NCBI GenBank assembly: GCA_900199555.1
Contig: FZQZ01000008.1
Coordinates: 1-64,000, forward strand
DNA: 64,000 nucleotides
Direction of reading: 5' to 3'
Origin: Prevotellaceae bacterium MN60
GTDB taxonomy: Bacteria > Bacteroidota > Bacteroidia > Bacteroidales > Bacteroidaceae
Of the stretch, positions 25,073 through 33,102 are shown one piece after another. The position numbers and the translations under genes were made by a program. The notes under the pieces were generated by a model. It worked only from the letters and a program-made list of their open reading frames with translations, was not told the origin of the DNA and made no database searches. Position 1 is the first letter of the stretch; every line of letters starts with the position of its first letter.

Positions 25073-25981
25073 ATGCAAATTTTTCGGCTCTTTTTTTCGT
25101 TTTTTCTTCTTTTAGTCTTCACCAGTTGTGAGAAAGAAATAACCAGCGAAAAGGGCGAGAAAGGGCTTTCTACAGAGCTTACCGACGATATCAAGCGGCA
25201 AGCTATCACCGTAGAACAAGCCATCGACATAGACCAAGGTTACACAGTCATCGTAAAGGGATATATCGTTGCTGCAGCAGAAAGTAGCATTAAGAATGCA
25301 GATTTTCGCAAGCCCTTTGCAGGAAAGACCGCTATCCTCATATCCGACGATAAATCCGAGGCCAGTAACGATCAGTATTTCTATAATCTGATGCCTATCT
25401 CATTGTCTGGCACCTTAAAAGACCGTTTCAATCTTCAGGAGAATCCTGACATGTGGAATGCTTTTGTCTATATTCAGGGCCTTCGTACAAACTATATGAA
25501 TACTGCTGGCATCAAAGAGGTCAAGAACATCTGGGTAGATGCCAACCACGATCCCAATGATGACAACATAGAGCCCAATCCTAATCCTGACGACGATGAC
25601 GATCCCACCATTGATGATGGAGGAAACAATGGCGATTGGCTAACAGTGGCGCAAGCTATTGCAGCGCCAACAGAACAAGTTATCAAGGTGGCAGGATATG
25701 TTGTGGCTACTACCTCAAAAAGCATGAACAACATCAAGTTTGAGGATATCCACGAGAACTATACCGCCCTCGTATTGGCAGACGATGTCAACACCACAGA
25801 GAGGGAGAAATTATTCCCTGTAGGTGTAAGCAAAGAGATACGCGATGAAATCGCTGCCTATGGTGCGGGACTCAAGAATCTGCGTGTGGTGGTATTGGGT
25901 AATAAGGATACCTATCTCGGACAACCAGGAATCAAAAAGGCAGTGTCCGTCGTTATCGTTCCGACAGCAAATCAGCAATAA
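25073..25981 (+). CDS. DUF6359-type lipoprotein, two repeated domains
   Basis: The start at 25073 gives a signal peptide with lipobox FTSC. The mature protein has two copies of a beta-rich domain (about residues 42-150: ITVEQAI..., VIVKGYIVAA; and about 195-300: LTVAQAIAAPTEQVIKVAGYVVATTSKS), joined by a linker very rich in Asp, Asn and Pro. This matches the DUF6359 family of Bacteroidetes surface lipoproteins. Function unknown. It ends just upstream of the trp promoter. Confidence 0.75.
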   Translation: MQIFRLFFSFFLLLVFTSCEKEITSEKGEKGLSTELTDDIKRQAITVEQAIDIDQGYTVIVKGYIVAAAESSIKNADFRKPFAGKTAILISDDKSEASNDQYFYNLMPISLSGTLKDRFNLQENPDMWNAFVYIQGLRTNYMNTAGIKEVKNIWVDANHDPNDDNIEPNPNPDDDDDPTIDDGGNNGDWLTVAQAIAAPTEQVIKVAGYVVATTSKSMNNIKFEDIHENYTALVLADDVNTTEREKLFPVGVSKEIRDEIAAYGAGLKNLRVVVLGNKDTYLGQPGIKKAVSVVIVPTANQQ

Positions 25982-26014
25982 TTCTATCAAAATATTAAAA
26001 TAATTGCAGAAAAA

Positions 26015-26046
26015 TTTGCAGAATAGAAGAATTATGCTTACTTTTG
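26015..26046 (+). promoter_or_regulatory. trp operon promoter
   Basis: TTTG (26015-26018), a 20-base gap and TACTTTTG (26039-26046) match the Bacteroidetes consensus. Transcription should start near 26053, about 20 bases before the leader peptide. Confidence 0.8.
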
Positions 26047-26071
26047 CCGACGAAAATAAAAACAAAGCTAG

Positions 26072-26125
26072 ATGAAGCATTCAATGAACAATACTTGGTG
26101 GTGGCGTAACTCGAGATTAATTTAG
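26072..26125 (+). CDS. trpL: trp leader peptide, 17 aa with three consecutive Trp codons
   Basis: An ATG-initiated frame reading MKHSMNNTWWWRNSRLI ends in TAG at 26123-26125. Codons 9-11 (26096-26104) are TGG-TGG-TGG. Trp is the rarest residue, so three in a row in a 17-residue peptide between the trp promoter and trpB is the hallmark of ribosome-mediated attenuation. When charged tRNA-Trp is scarce the ribosome stalls here and favours the antiterminator described in the next entry. Confidence 0.9.
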   Translation: MKHSMNNTWWWRNSRLI

Positions 26126-26210
26126 TCGCGAGGTACGAAGCCGTATAGTATCATTTGATTGAATGAAAGAGGCTCGTCGTTAACGCGACGGGCCTCTTTT
26201 CTTTTTCCAC
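26110..26210 (+). promoter_or_regulatory. trp attenuator (antiterminator and terminator)
   Basis: The terminator stem is GAGGCTCGTCG / CGACGGGCCTC (26169-26179 and 26186-26196), followed by TTTTCTTTTT. Competing pairs are GTCGCG (26125-26130) with CGCGAC (26184-26189), and AGCC (26139-26142) with GGCT (26171-26174). These nest and use both terminator arms. A third pairing, CTCG (26110-26113) with CGAG (26129-26132), would block the antiterminator and is just beyond the Trp codons, so a stalled ribosome would release it. The pairings are read from the sequence; function is inferred. Confidence 0.85.
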
Positions 26211-26237
26211 AGAACAGAAAACAAAAACAACAAAGAT

Positions 26238-27440
26238 ATGAGTTATTTAGTAGACGAAAAAGGATTTTACGGAGAATTTGGTGGAGCATACGTTCCAGAG
26301 ATTCTCTATGCCACAGTAAAAAACCTGCAAGAGCAGTATCTTCCCATCATTGAGTCGGACGAGTTTCAGCGTGAATACATGCAACTGCTGCGCGACTATG
26401 TTGGTCGCCCCTCTCCCCTCTATTATGCCAAGCGCATGAGCGAGAAGTACGGTTGCCAGTTGTACTTGAAGCGTGAAGACCTGAATCATACGGGTGCACA
26501 CAAAATCAACAACACCATCGGTCAGATTCTCTTAGCCAAGAAGATGGGCAAGAAGCGCATCATTGCTGAGACGGGTGCAGGACAGCATGGTGTAGCCACT
26601 GCTACTGTGTGTGCATTGATGGATATGCCTTGTGTGGTTTATCAGGGAGCGCTCGACGTAGAGCGACAGCATGTCAATGTAGAACGCATGAAGATGCTGG
26701 GGGCAGAGGTTCGCCCTGTTAAGACGGGCAATTGGACACTGAAAGATGCCACCAACGAGGCCATCCGCGACTGGTGTTGTCATCCCAGCGACACGTTCTA
26801 TATCATCGGCAGCACCGTAGGTCCTCACCCCTACCCCGACATGGTGGCTCGCCTGCAGAGTATCATCTCTAAGGAAATCAAAGAACAGCTGCAAGAGAAG
26901 ATTGGTCGCGACTATCCCGACGTATTGATGGCATGCGTAGGTGGAGGCAGCAATGCCGCTGGCACCATCTATCACTATATCGACGATGAGCGCGTAAAGA
27001 TTATCTTGGCTGAAGCTGGCGGACAGGGTGCCGACACCGGACATACGGCTGCTACCATCCATGCTGGCAGACTGGGTATTCTGCATGGTGCCAAGACACT
27101 GGTGATGCAGACTCCCGATGGACAGATTATTGAGGCAGAAAGCATCTCAGCAGGTCTCGACTACCCTGGCATCGGTCCTATGCACGCCAATCTGGCCAGT
27201 CAGCATCGCGCCACGGTTTATAGCATCAACGACGACGAGGCTGTACGCGCTGCCTACGAGCTGACACGCATGGAGGGTATCATTCCCGCTTTGGAGTCGG
27301 CCCACGCTATTGCCGCCTTATCTAAGGTACAGTTCAAGCCCGACGATGTCGTAGTACTGACGGTTAGTGGTCGTGGCGACAAGGATGTAGAGACCTATCT
27401 TAACAACAAACACATGGCAGGAGAATATGGAAACTTTTAA
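26238..27440 (+). CDS. trpB: Tryptophan synthase beta subunit
   Basis: A 400-aa PLP enzyme with the PLP lysine Lys89 in HTGAHKINN, the catalytic Glu in AETGAGQHG (residues 110-118) and the phosphate-binding GGGSN (235-239). It condenses indole with serine to give tryptophan. It is the first structural gene of trpBEGDCFA, the order usual for Bacteroidetes, and overlaps trpE by 14 bases. Confidence 0.98.
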   Translation: MSYLVDEKGFYGEFGGAYVPEILYATVKNLQEQYLPIIESDEFQREYMQLLRDYVGRPSPLYYAKRMSEKYGCQLYLKREDLNHTGAHKINNTIGQILLAKKMGKKRIIAETGAGQHGVATATVCALMDMPCVVYQGALDVERQHVNVERMKMLGAEVRPVKTGNWTLKDATNEAIRDWCCHPSDTFYIIGSTVGPHPYPDMVARLQSIISKEIKEQLQEKIGRDYPDVLMACVGGGSNAAGTIYHYIDDERVKIILAEAGGQGADTGHTAATIHAGRLGILHGAKTLVMQTPDGQIIEAESISAGLDYPGIGPMHANLASQHRATVYSINDDEAVRAAYELTRMEGIIPALESAHAIAALSKVQFKPDDVVVLTVSGRGDKDVETYLNNKHMAGEYGNF

Positions 27441-28920
27441 TTATACAACAACAAGCCAGACGATACTGGCCGACCTCTATACACCCGTGGGTGTCTATAT
27501 GCGACTGCGCGATCTCTATCCGCAGAGTGCACTGATGGAGAGTAGCGACTATCATGATGCTAGCAACTCTCGTTCGTTTATCGGCATCCACCCCATGGCT
27601 AGCGTAGCTATCAGCCACGGCATTGCCTCAATCACCTTCCCCGATGGCACTATCGAGCGCAAGCCCTTATCTGCTGATTTCGGTTCTGCCGAAGCCATCC
27701 ACACCCTCATCGACCGCCTCCATGTCACGGGCGACGATGCCAAGGCATGTGGTCTCTATGGCTATACCTCGTTCAATGCTGTGCGCTATTTCGAGAATAT
27801 TCCCGTCAAAGACGAGACACAAGCCAAGAACGATGCTCCCGATATCCTTTACATCATGTATCAGGTTGTTATCGTCTTCGACCATCACAACAATCAGCTC
27901 AAAGTGGTTAGTCTCTCTGGTGAGCAGGAGATTGCCGAGGTTCTCAAGGCGATGAACCGTGGCAATATCCAGCCATACGACTTCCACCCTGTGGGTGAGG
28001 TAACCTCTCCACTGACCGACGAAGAGCATAAGGCGAATATCCGTCGAGGCATCCAACACTGTCTGCGTGGCGATGTCTTCCAGATTGTGCTCTCACGAAG
28101 ATTTATCCAGAAGTATGAGGGCGACGACTTCAAGCTCTATCGTGCCCTGCGCAGCATCAATCCTTCGCCCTATCTGTTCTACTTCGACTTCGGTGGCTTC
28201 CGCATCTTCGGCTCTTCTCCCGAGACCCACTGCCGCATCGAAGCTGCCACCGTTCCCGATGCTTTCACATCGGGTTCGCCTGTGGCGAAGGCCGCTGCCC
28301 CCGTTCCCGATGCTGCCACCGTTCCCGCTGTTTCTACAGCGGGCTCCTTCCGCGCCTATATCGACCCCATCGCTGGTACTACCAAGCGCACGGGTGATGC
28401 CGAGGCCGACCGCAAGGGTGCAGAGTATCTGCGTAACGATCCCAAAGAGAATGCGGAGCATGTGATGCTGGTAGATTTGGCACGCAACGACCTCAGCCGC
28501 AACTGTCATGGCGTAAAGGTGGACTTCTACAAGGACCTGCAGTATTATTCTCACGTTATCCACCTCGTATCTCGCGTTAGTGGAGAGTTGGATAAGGGTG
28601 CCGACCCTATCAAGGCCTTTATCGACACCTTCCCTGCTGGCACACTGAGTGGTGCGCCCAAGGTACGTGCCATGCAACTCATCTCTGAATACGAGCCACA
28701 CAACCGTGGCGCCTATGGTGGTTGTATCGGTGTCATCGGACTTGATGGCAGTCTGAATCAGGCCATCACCATCCGCACCTTTGTCTCTCGCAATGGCGAG
28801 CTGTGGTTCCAGGCGGGTGGCGGCATCGTAGCCAAGAGTGATGAAGACTACGAGTTGCAAGAGGTAAACAACAAACTGGGTGCTCTCCGCAAGGCCATCC
28901 AATTAGCAGAAACGTATTAA
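27427..28920 (+). CDS. trpE: Anthranilate synthase component I, with in-frame repeat insert
   Basis: A chorismate-utilising enzyme. GDVFQIVLSRRF, YLFYFDFGGFRIFGSSPETH, PIAGTTKRTGD, HVMLVDLARNDLSR and GTLSGAPKVRAM are present. With TrpG it converts chorismate and glutamine to anthranilate. At 497 aa it is longer than its relatives because of an insert of about 36 residues (about 272-307) between SPETHCRIE and the PIAGT motif, encoded by palindromic repeats. The frame is open and the catalytic motifs are intact, so the enzyme is probably active. Feedback by tryptophan is usual for the family. Confidence 0.97.
   Translation: METFNYTTTSQTILADLYTPVGVYMRLRDLYPQSALMESSDYHDASNSRSFIGIHPMASVAISHGIASITFPDGTIERKPLSADFGSAEAIHTLIDRLHVTGDDAKACGLYGYTSFNAVRYFENIPVKDETQAKNDAPDILYIMYQVVIVFDHHNNQLKVVSLSGEQEIAEVLKAMNRGNIQPYDFHPVGEVTSPLTDEEHKANIRRGIQHCLRGDVFQIVLSRRFIQKYEGDDFKLYRALRSINPSPYLFYFDFGGFRIFGSSPETHCRIEAATVPDAFTSGSPVAKAAAPVPDAATVPAVSTAGSFRAYIDPIAGTTKRTGDAEADRKGAEYLRNDPKENAEHVMLVDLARNDLSRNCHGVKVDFYKDLQYYSHVIHLVSRVSGELDKGADPIKAFIDTFPAGTLSGAPKVRAMQLISEYEPHNRGAYGGCIGVIGLDGSLNQAITIRTFVSRNGELWFQAGGGIVAKSDEDYELQEVNNKLGALRKAIQLAETY
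28241..28350 (+). repeat. Palindromic elements inserted in trpE
   Basis: Contains hairpin CCCGATG-CTTTCA-CATCGGG (28255-28274), a second hairpin TTCGCC-TGT-GGCGAA just after it, a partial unit, and hairpin CCCGCTG-TTTCTA-CAGCGGG (28324-28343). All in frame, read as TVPDAFTSGSPVAKAA and TVPAVSTAGS. Confidence 0.9.
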
Positions 28921-28934
28921 GACCCTTTAGCCCT

Positions 28935-29498
28935 ATGAAAATAGTTATTATCGACAATTACGACTCATTCACTTATAACCTGAGTCATCTGGTCAAGGAG
29001 ATGGGTGCCGACGTCACGGTATTCCGCAACGACCAGTTTAGTCTCGATAGTCTCGAGGCTTTCGATAAAATCATCCTCTCCCCTGGTCCTGGCATCCCTT
29101 CCGAGGCTGGATTGCTATTGGATGTCATCCGTACCTATGCAGGCAAGAAGCCAATGCTCGGTGTTTGCTTAGGTCATCAGGCTATCGGCGAGGCTTTTGG
29201 TGGACGGTTAGAGAATCTCAGCGACGTCTTCCATGGCATTGCCACCCCCTGTCATATCACGGCAGATAGTCCACTCTTCCAAAGACTGTCTAAGAATATC
29301 ACCATCGGTCGCTACCACTCATGGGTAGTATCACGCGAGGCCTTCCCCGAATGTCTGGAGATCACCGCCGTATCTGACGAAGGACAGGTAATGGCCTTGC
29401 AACACCGCCAGTTGCCCATCTACGGCATCCAGTTCCACCCCGAGAGCGTACTAACACCTGAAGGTAAAAATATAATAAAAAACTATATCGACTTATGA
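28935..29498 (+). CDS. trpG: Anthranilate synthase glutamine amidotransferase
   Basis: A class I amidotransferase of 187 aa with the triad Cys78 (GVCLGHQ), His168 and Glu170 (FHPES) and an oxyanion-type SPGPGIP segment (49-55). It supplies ammonia to TrpE. It starts 14 bases after trpE and overlaps trpD by 4 bases. No palindromic insert is found in it. Confidence 0.97.
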   Translation: MKIVIIDNYDSFTYNLSHLVKEMGADVTVFRNDQFSLDSLEAFDKIILSPGPGIPSEAGLLLDVIRTYAGKKPMLGVCLGHQAIGEAFGGRLENLSDVFHGIATPCHITADSPLFQRLSKNITIGRYHSWVVSREAFPECLEITAVSDEGQVMALQHRQLPIYGIQFHPESVLTPEGKNIIKNYIDL

Positions 29499-30553
29499 AA
29501 GAGATTTTAGCAAAGCTTCTCAACCACGAGGAACTCTCTCGTGAAGAGATGAAAAACATTCTAGTGGGCATCACCCATAGCGAGTATCCCAACGAGCAGA
29601 TCACTGCCCTGCTCACAGCACTGCAGATGCGTGGCGTCAGTGTTGACGAACTATTAGGTTTCCGCGATGGCATTCTGGAGACGGGTGTTCCAGTACCTCT
29701 GGATTGCGATCGATATATCGACGTGGTGGGTACTGGTGGCGACCGTAAAAATACCTTTAACATCTCTACCACTTCCTGCTTTGTTATCGCTGGTGCAGGT
29801 TATAAGGTAGCCAAACATGGCAACTATGCAGCGACCTCCACAAGTGGTGCATCAAATGTGATTGCACAGCATGGTGTAAAGTTCACTGACGACCTCTGCC
29901 AGCTGAACCGCTGTCTGGACGAGTGCGGCATTGTTTATCTGCATGCCCAGCTCTTTGCCAAGGCCATGAAGTTTGTTGGTCCCATCCGCAAGGCACTGCC
30001 CTTTCCCACCATCTTCAATCTGCTCGGTCCGTTGGTCAATCCCAGCCAGCCCAGTTGTCAGCTCCTTGGTGTAGCCAATCTCGACCAGATGCGCCTCTAC
30101 CATCAGGTATATCAGCGCCTCGGCATCGACTACGGTATCGTCAACTCTATCGATGGTTACGACGAGATTTCGCTTACGGGTGATTTCAAGGTAACCGTCG
30201 GAATAGGCTCCACCACCGTTCCCGCTGGTGCCACCGTTCCCGCTGTTTTTACAGCGGGTTCCTCCTATGAGCGTATCTTCAAGCCCGGCGACCTAGGCTT
30301 TGCTGTTGCCAAACCTGAAGAGTTGGTTGCCGGTGCTACCGAGGCCGAGGCAAAGGAAATATTCGACAGTGTATTGGAAAATCGTGCTTTGCCTGCCCAG
30401 AAGAATATCGTCTTGGCCAATGCAGCCTTCGGCATTCAAGTATTAGAGAAGGGAGAGAAGAGCATCGAAGAGTGCATCGACATCGCTCGCCAGAGCATTG
30501 ATAGCGGTGCTGCCTTGCGCACATTCAAGAAATTCGTAGAGTTAAATTCGTAG
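29495..30553 (+). CDS. trpD: Anthranilate phosphoribosyltransferase, with in-frame repeat insert
   Basis: Has the GTGGDRKNTFNISTTS PRPP-binding segment, KHGNYAATSTSGASNV and the LGPLVNPSQPS motif. It transfers phosphoribose to anthranilate. About 20 residues (238-257, TTVPAGATVPAVFTAGSS) are extra compared with the family and are encoded by palindromic repeat units; they lie before the FKPGDLGF segment. The 3' end runs into a 14-base tandem repeat that supplies the last residues and the stop. Confidence 0.97.
   Translation: MKEILAKLLNHEELSREEMKNILVGITHSEYPNEQITALLTALQMRGVSVDELLGFRDGILETGVPVPLDCDRYIDVVGTGGDRKNTFNISTTSCFVIAGAGYKVAKHGNYAATSTSGASNVIAQHGVKFTDDLCQLNRCLDECGIVYLHAQLFAKAMKFVGPIRKALPFPTIFNLLGPLVNPSQPSCQLLGVANLDQMRLYHQVYQRLGIDYGIVNSIDGYDEISLTGDFKVTVGIGSTTVPAGATVPAVFTAGSSYERIFKPGDLGFAVAKPEELVAGATEAEAKEIFDSVLENRALPAQKNIVLANAAFGIQVLEKGEKSIEECIDIARQSIDSGAALRTFKKFVELNS
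30208..30266 (+). repeat. Palindromic element inserted in trpD
   Basis: Two CCGTTCCCGCTG units and the hairpin CCCGCTG-TTTTTA-CAGCGGG (30239-30258), read in frame. Confidence 0.88.
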
Positions 30554-30567
30554 AGTTAAATTCGTAG
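30533..30567. repeat. 14-base tandem repeat at the trpD stop
   Basis: The unit TTCGTAGAGTTAAA occurs twice and begins a third time. It encodes the end of TrpD (FVELNS and stop) and fills the spacer to trpC. Confidence 0.8.
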
Positions 30568-30578
30568 ATGATAAACTC

Positions 30579-31412
30579 ATGAGCGATATCCTACAAGAAA
30601 TAGTAGCCCACAAGCGCTTAGAGGTGGAACACTTCAAGCAGCAACTCAGCGAGCAGGAGATACACCGCCGTGTAGAGCCGTTGCTCGACTTCAGTGTGGC
30701 TTCCATGTCGCAGGCCCTGGCCACCTCACCCAGCGGTATCATTGCCGAGTTCAAGCGCAAGTCGCCCTCCAAGGGGTGGATCAAGGAAGAGGGGCGCCCC
30801 GACATTATCCCCCTCAGCTACCAGCAGCATGGTGCTGCAGCTCTGAGCATTCTCACCGACGAGAAGTACTTCGGTGGTCAGGATGCCTTCATCAGTATGG
30901 CACGCCATAGTGGTGTAAAGATTCCCATCCTCTACAAGAACTTCGTCATCGACGAATACCAACTATTCCAGGCAAGACTATGTGGAGCCTCGGCAGTACT
31001 ATTGATTGCTGCCGACCTTACTCTGTCTGCCTGCAAATCGCTGCTTCACACCGCCCACGAACTGGGCATGGAGGTACTCCTCGAGATGCATAGCGAAGCT
31101 GAACTCGACTATGCCGCCCTCGGCCCCGATATGTATGGTATCAACAACCGCAACCTCGGCTCATTCGTGACAGATGTAGAAAACAGCTTCCGCTTAGCCG
31201 AAGCTCTCCGCTCTGCCGCAGTCCCCGTTCCCGACGGTTTTCCGTCGGGTAGTTATCCCCTCCTTGTCAGCGAGAGCGGCATCAGCCATCCCGACACCGT
31301 GCATGCACTGCGCGAGGCAGGCTTCCGTGGTTTCCTTATCGGTGAGACCTTCATGAAGACGGCCCACCCAGGACAAGCGCTCAGCGATTTCATCACCCAG
31401 TTAGCCCATTAG
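30579..31412 (+). CDS. trpC: Indole-3-glycerol phosphate synthase, with in-frame repeat insert
   Basis: A TIM-barrel enzyme of 277 aa: IIAEFKRKSPSKGWI (catalytic Lys), LTDEKYFGG, PILYKNFVIDEYQ, MYGINNRNLGSF and VSESGIS. It closes the indole ring. A short insert (about residues 213-225, VPVPDGFPSGSYP) comes from a palindromic element placed before the LLVSESGIS strand. Confidence 0.96.
   Translation: MSDILQEIVAHKRLEVEHFKQQLSEQEIHRRVEPLLDFSVASMSQALATSPSGIIAEFKRKSPSKGWIKEEGRPDIIPLSYQQHGAAALSILTDEKYFGGQDAFISMARHSGVKIPILYKNFVIDEYQLFQARLCGASAVLLIAADLTLSACKSLLHTAHELGMEVLLEMHSEAELDYAALGPDMYGINNRNLGSFVTDVENSFRLAEALRSAAVPVPDGFPSGSYPLLVSESGISHPDTVHALREAGFRGFLIGETFMKTAHPGQALSDFITQLAH
31215..31255 (+). 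repeat. Palindromic element inserted in trpC
   Basis: Hairpin CCCGACGG-TTTT-CCGTCGGG (31230-31249), preceded by the CCCCGTT leader shared with other copies. Confidence 0.85.
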
Positions 31413-31416
31413 CCCT

Positions 31417-32253
31417 ATGAAACCCATCATCAAAGTATGTGGCATGCGCGACGCCGACAACATTCGTGCCGTAGAGGCCTTAGGAGCTGACTGGATGGGC
31501 TTTATCTTCTGGCCGGGTAGCAAGCGCTATGTAGCAGAGCCACCCACCTATCTGCCTCTCAAGGCTAAGCGTGTAGGTGTGTTTGTGGATGCCACCATCA
31601 ACGACATCCTTCAGCACGTGGCAGGCTATCGCCTCGATGCTATCCAACTCCACGGCAACGAGAGTCCCGACTTCCTGCGCGCCCTGCGCACAGCCCTGCA
31701 TGCGCCCCATGACTCATGCTCCTGTCCGGTATGCAGCGGGCGTACAGCCCTCGCCTCCCACCATGCTTCGCATGTGGCCGGCGGTTCTCCCGCCTACATC
31801 TGCCTCATCAAGGCCTTCTCCATCGCCACACCCCGCGACCTTGCTGCCACCGAAGCCTATGCCGGCCTTGCCGACTACTTCCTCTTCGATACCAAGGCAG
31901 CCCCCGTTCCCGATGCTTTTACATCGGGTTCGCCTATGGCGAAGGCTGCTCCCGTTCCCGACGGTTCTCCGTCGGGTTCCCCTGTGGCGAAGGTCGCTGC
32001 CCCCTCCCTCCCTGGCGGCACGGGCTGCCAGTTTGATTGGAGCATCCTTAGCGCCTATCATGGCAACACGCCCTTCCTGCTCAGCGGTGGCATAGGTGCC
32101 AACGATGCCCAGCGCCTTCGCGCCCTTCGTGCGCTCGACGGATTCCCCATCGAACAATGCGTCGGCATCGACCTCAACTCTCGCTTCGAGGTGGCGCCAG
32201 CCCTCAAAGACATCAACAAACTCAAAGAATTCATTAAAGAACTAAGCATATGA
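31417..32253 (+). CDS. trpF: Phosphoribosylanthranilate isomerase, with two large in-frame inserts
   Basis: The usual TrpF is about 205-215 aa; this one is 278. It keeps KVCGMRDADNI (catalytic Cys), GFIFWPGSKRYV, DAIQLHGNES, FDTK (catalytic Asp), PGGTG and LSGGIGANDA. Insert 1 (about residues 95-128, Cys/His/Ser-rich) lies before IKAFSI. Insert 2 (about 161-197, VPDAFTSGSP repeated) lies between DTKA and PGGTG, next to the active site. All reading is in frame. It starts 4 bases after trpC and overlaps trpA by 4. Confidence 0.95.
   Translation: MKPIIKVCGMRDADNIRAVEALGADWMGFIFWPGSKRYVAEPPTYLPLKAKRVGVFVDATINDILQHVAGYRLDAIQLHGNESPDFLRALRTALHAPHDSCSCPVCSGRTALASHHASHVAGGSPAYICLIKAFSIATPRDLAATEAYAGLADYFLFDTKAAPVPDAFTSGSPMAKAAPVPDGSPSGSPVAKVAAPSLPGGTGCQFDWSILSAYHGNTPFLLSGGIGANDAQRLRALRALDGFPIEQCVGIDLNSRFEVAPALKDINKLKEFIKELSI
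31699..31800 (+). repeat. First palindromic insert in trpF
   Basis: A run of small hairpins: GGGC-GTACA-GCCC, a CCACCATGC/GCATGTGG stem and GGCGG-TTCT-CCCGCC. It is related in style to the other inserts but not the same unit. Confidence 0.6.
31897..32007 (+). repeat. Second palindromic insert in trpF (tandem double unit)
   Basis: Two full units in tandem. The first has CCCGATG-CTTTTA-CATCGGG then TTCGCC-TAT-GGCGAA. The second has CCCGACGG-TTCT-CCGTCGGG then TTCCCC-TGT-GGCGAA. Confidence 0.92.
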
Positions 32254-33026
32254 ACAAGATTAATAGCCTTTTCGCAAACAATAAAGACCAAAAGCTCCTC
32301 AGCCTCTATTTCTGTGCAGGAGCCCCCACTCTTGATGGTACTGCCGATGTTATCCTCACCCTACAAGAGCGAGGCATCAACATGATTGAGGTCGGCATCC
32401 CCTTTAGCGACCCCATGGCCGATGGTCCCGTCATTCAGGACGCCGCCACCACCGCATTAAAGAATGGCATGACGCTGCGAACCCTCTTTGCCCAGCTGAA
32501 AGCCATCAAGGAGCAGGTACACATCCCCTTGGTACTGATGGGCTATCTCAATCCCATCATGCAGTATGGTGTAGAGGCTTTTTGTCAGAGCTGCGTAGAT
32601 AGCGGTGTCAGTGGTGTCATCATCCCCGACCTGCCCTTCGACGATTATCTAAATACCATCAAGCCTGCTGCCGACAAGTACGACCTGCGCATTATCATGC
32701 TCATCACCCCCGAGACGTCCGAGGAGCGTATCCGCTTTATCGACCAGCATACAGACGGCTTTATCTATATGGTTAGCTCTGCCGCCATTACTGGTGCTCA
32801 GAAGTCATTTGATGATGCCAAACAGGAATATTTCCGTCGCATCAACGCCATGAATCTGCGCAATCCTCGCATGATTGGTTTTGGCATCAGCAATCGTCAG
32901 ACACTCGAAGCCGCCCAGCAGAATGCCGCTGGTGCCATCATAGGTTCTAAGTTTGTCACCCTGCTCAGCGAGAGCAAAGATGCCAACGAGGCTCTTGACA
33001 AGCTCTTCCAGGCACTTGAGCAATAA
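32250..33026 (+). CDS. trpA: Tryptophan synthase alpha subunit
   Basis: A TIM-barrel protein of 258 aa with MIEVGIPFSDPMADGPVIQ (catalytic Glu and Asp region), LMGYLNPIMQYG, GVIIPDLPFDDY and the phosphate-binding GFGISNRQT. It releases indole from indole-3-glycerol phosphate for TrpB. It is the last gene of the operon and carries no repeat insert. Confidence 0.97.
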   Translation: MNKINSLFANNKDQKLLSLYFCAGAPTLDGTADVILTLQERGINMIEVGIPFSDPMADGPVIQDAATTALKNGMTLRTLFAQLKAIKEQVHIPLVLMGYLNPIMQYGVEAFCQSCVDSGVSGVIIPDLPFDDYLNTIKPAADKYDLRIIMLITPETSEERIRFIDQHTDGFIYMVSSAAITGAQKSFDDAKQEYFRRINAMNLRNPRMIGFGISNRQTLEAAQQNAAGAIIGSKFVTLLSESKDANEALDKLFQALEQ

Positions 33027-33056
33027 AGGTGCCTAATGTAATACTGTTAAATGAAA

Positions 33057-33082
33057 TCGAGGCGGGCCTAGGCTCGCCTCGA
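33057..33082. terminator. Hairpin after the trp operon
   Basis: A 10-base stem TCGAGGCGGG / CTCGCCTCGA with a CCTAGG loop, 30 bases after trpA. There is no clear T-run, so strength is uncertain. Confidence 0.45.
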
Positions 33083-33102
33083 ATACGTATTACCATTACC
33101 GA

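Noticed and set aside
28241-28350. Frameshift or assembly error in trpE
   Set aside because: The insert keeps the frame, recurs as the same hairpin family in three other trp genes and one spacer, and is not a simple duplication of adjacent DNA.
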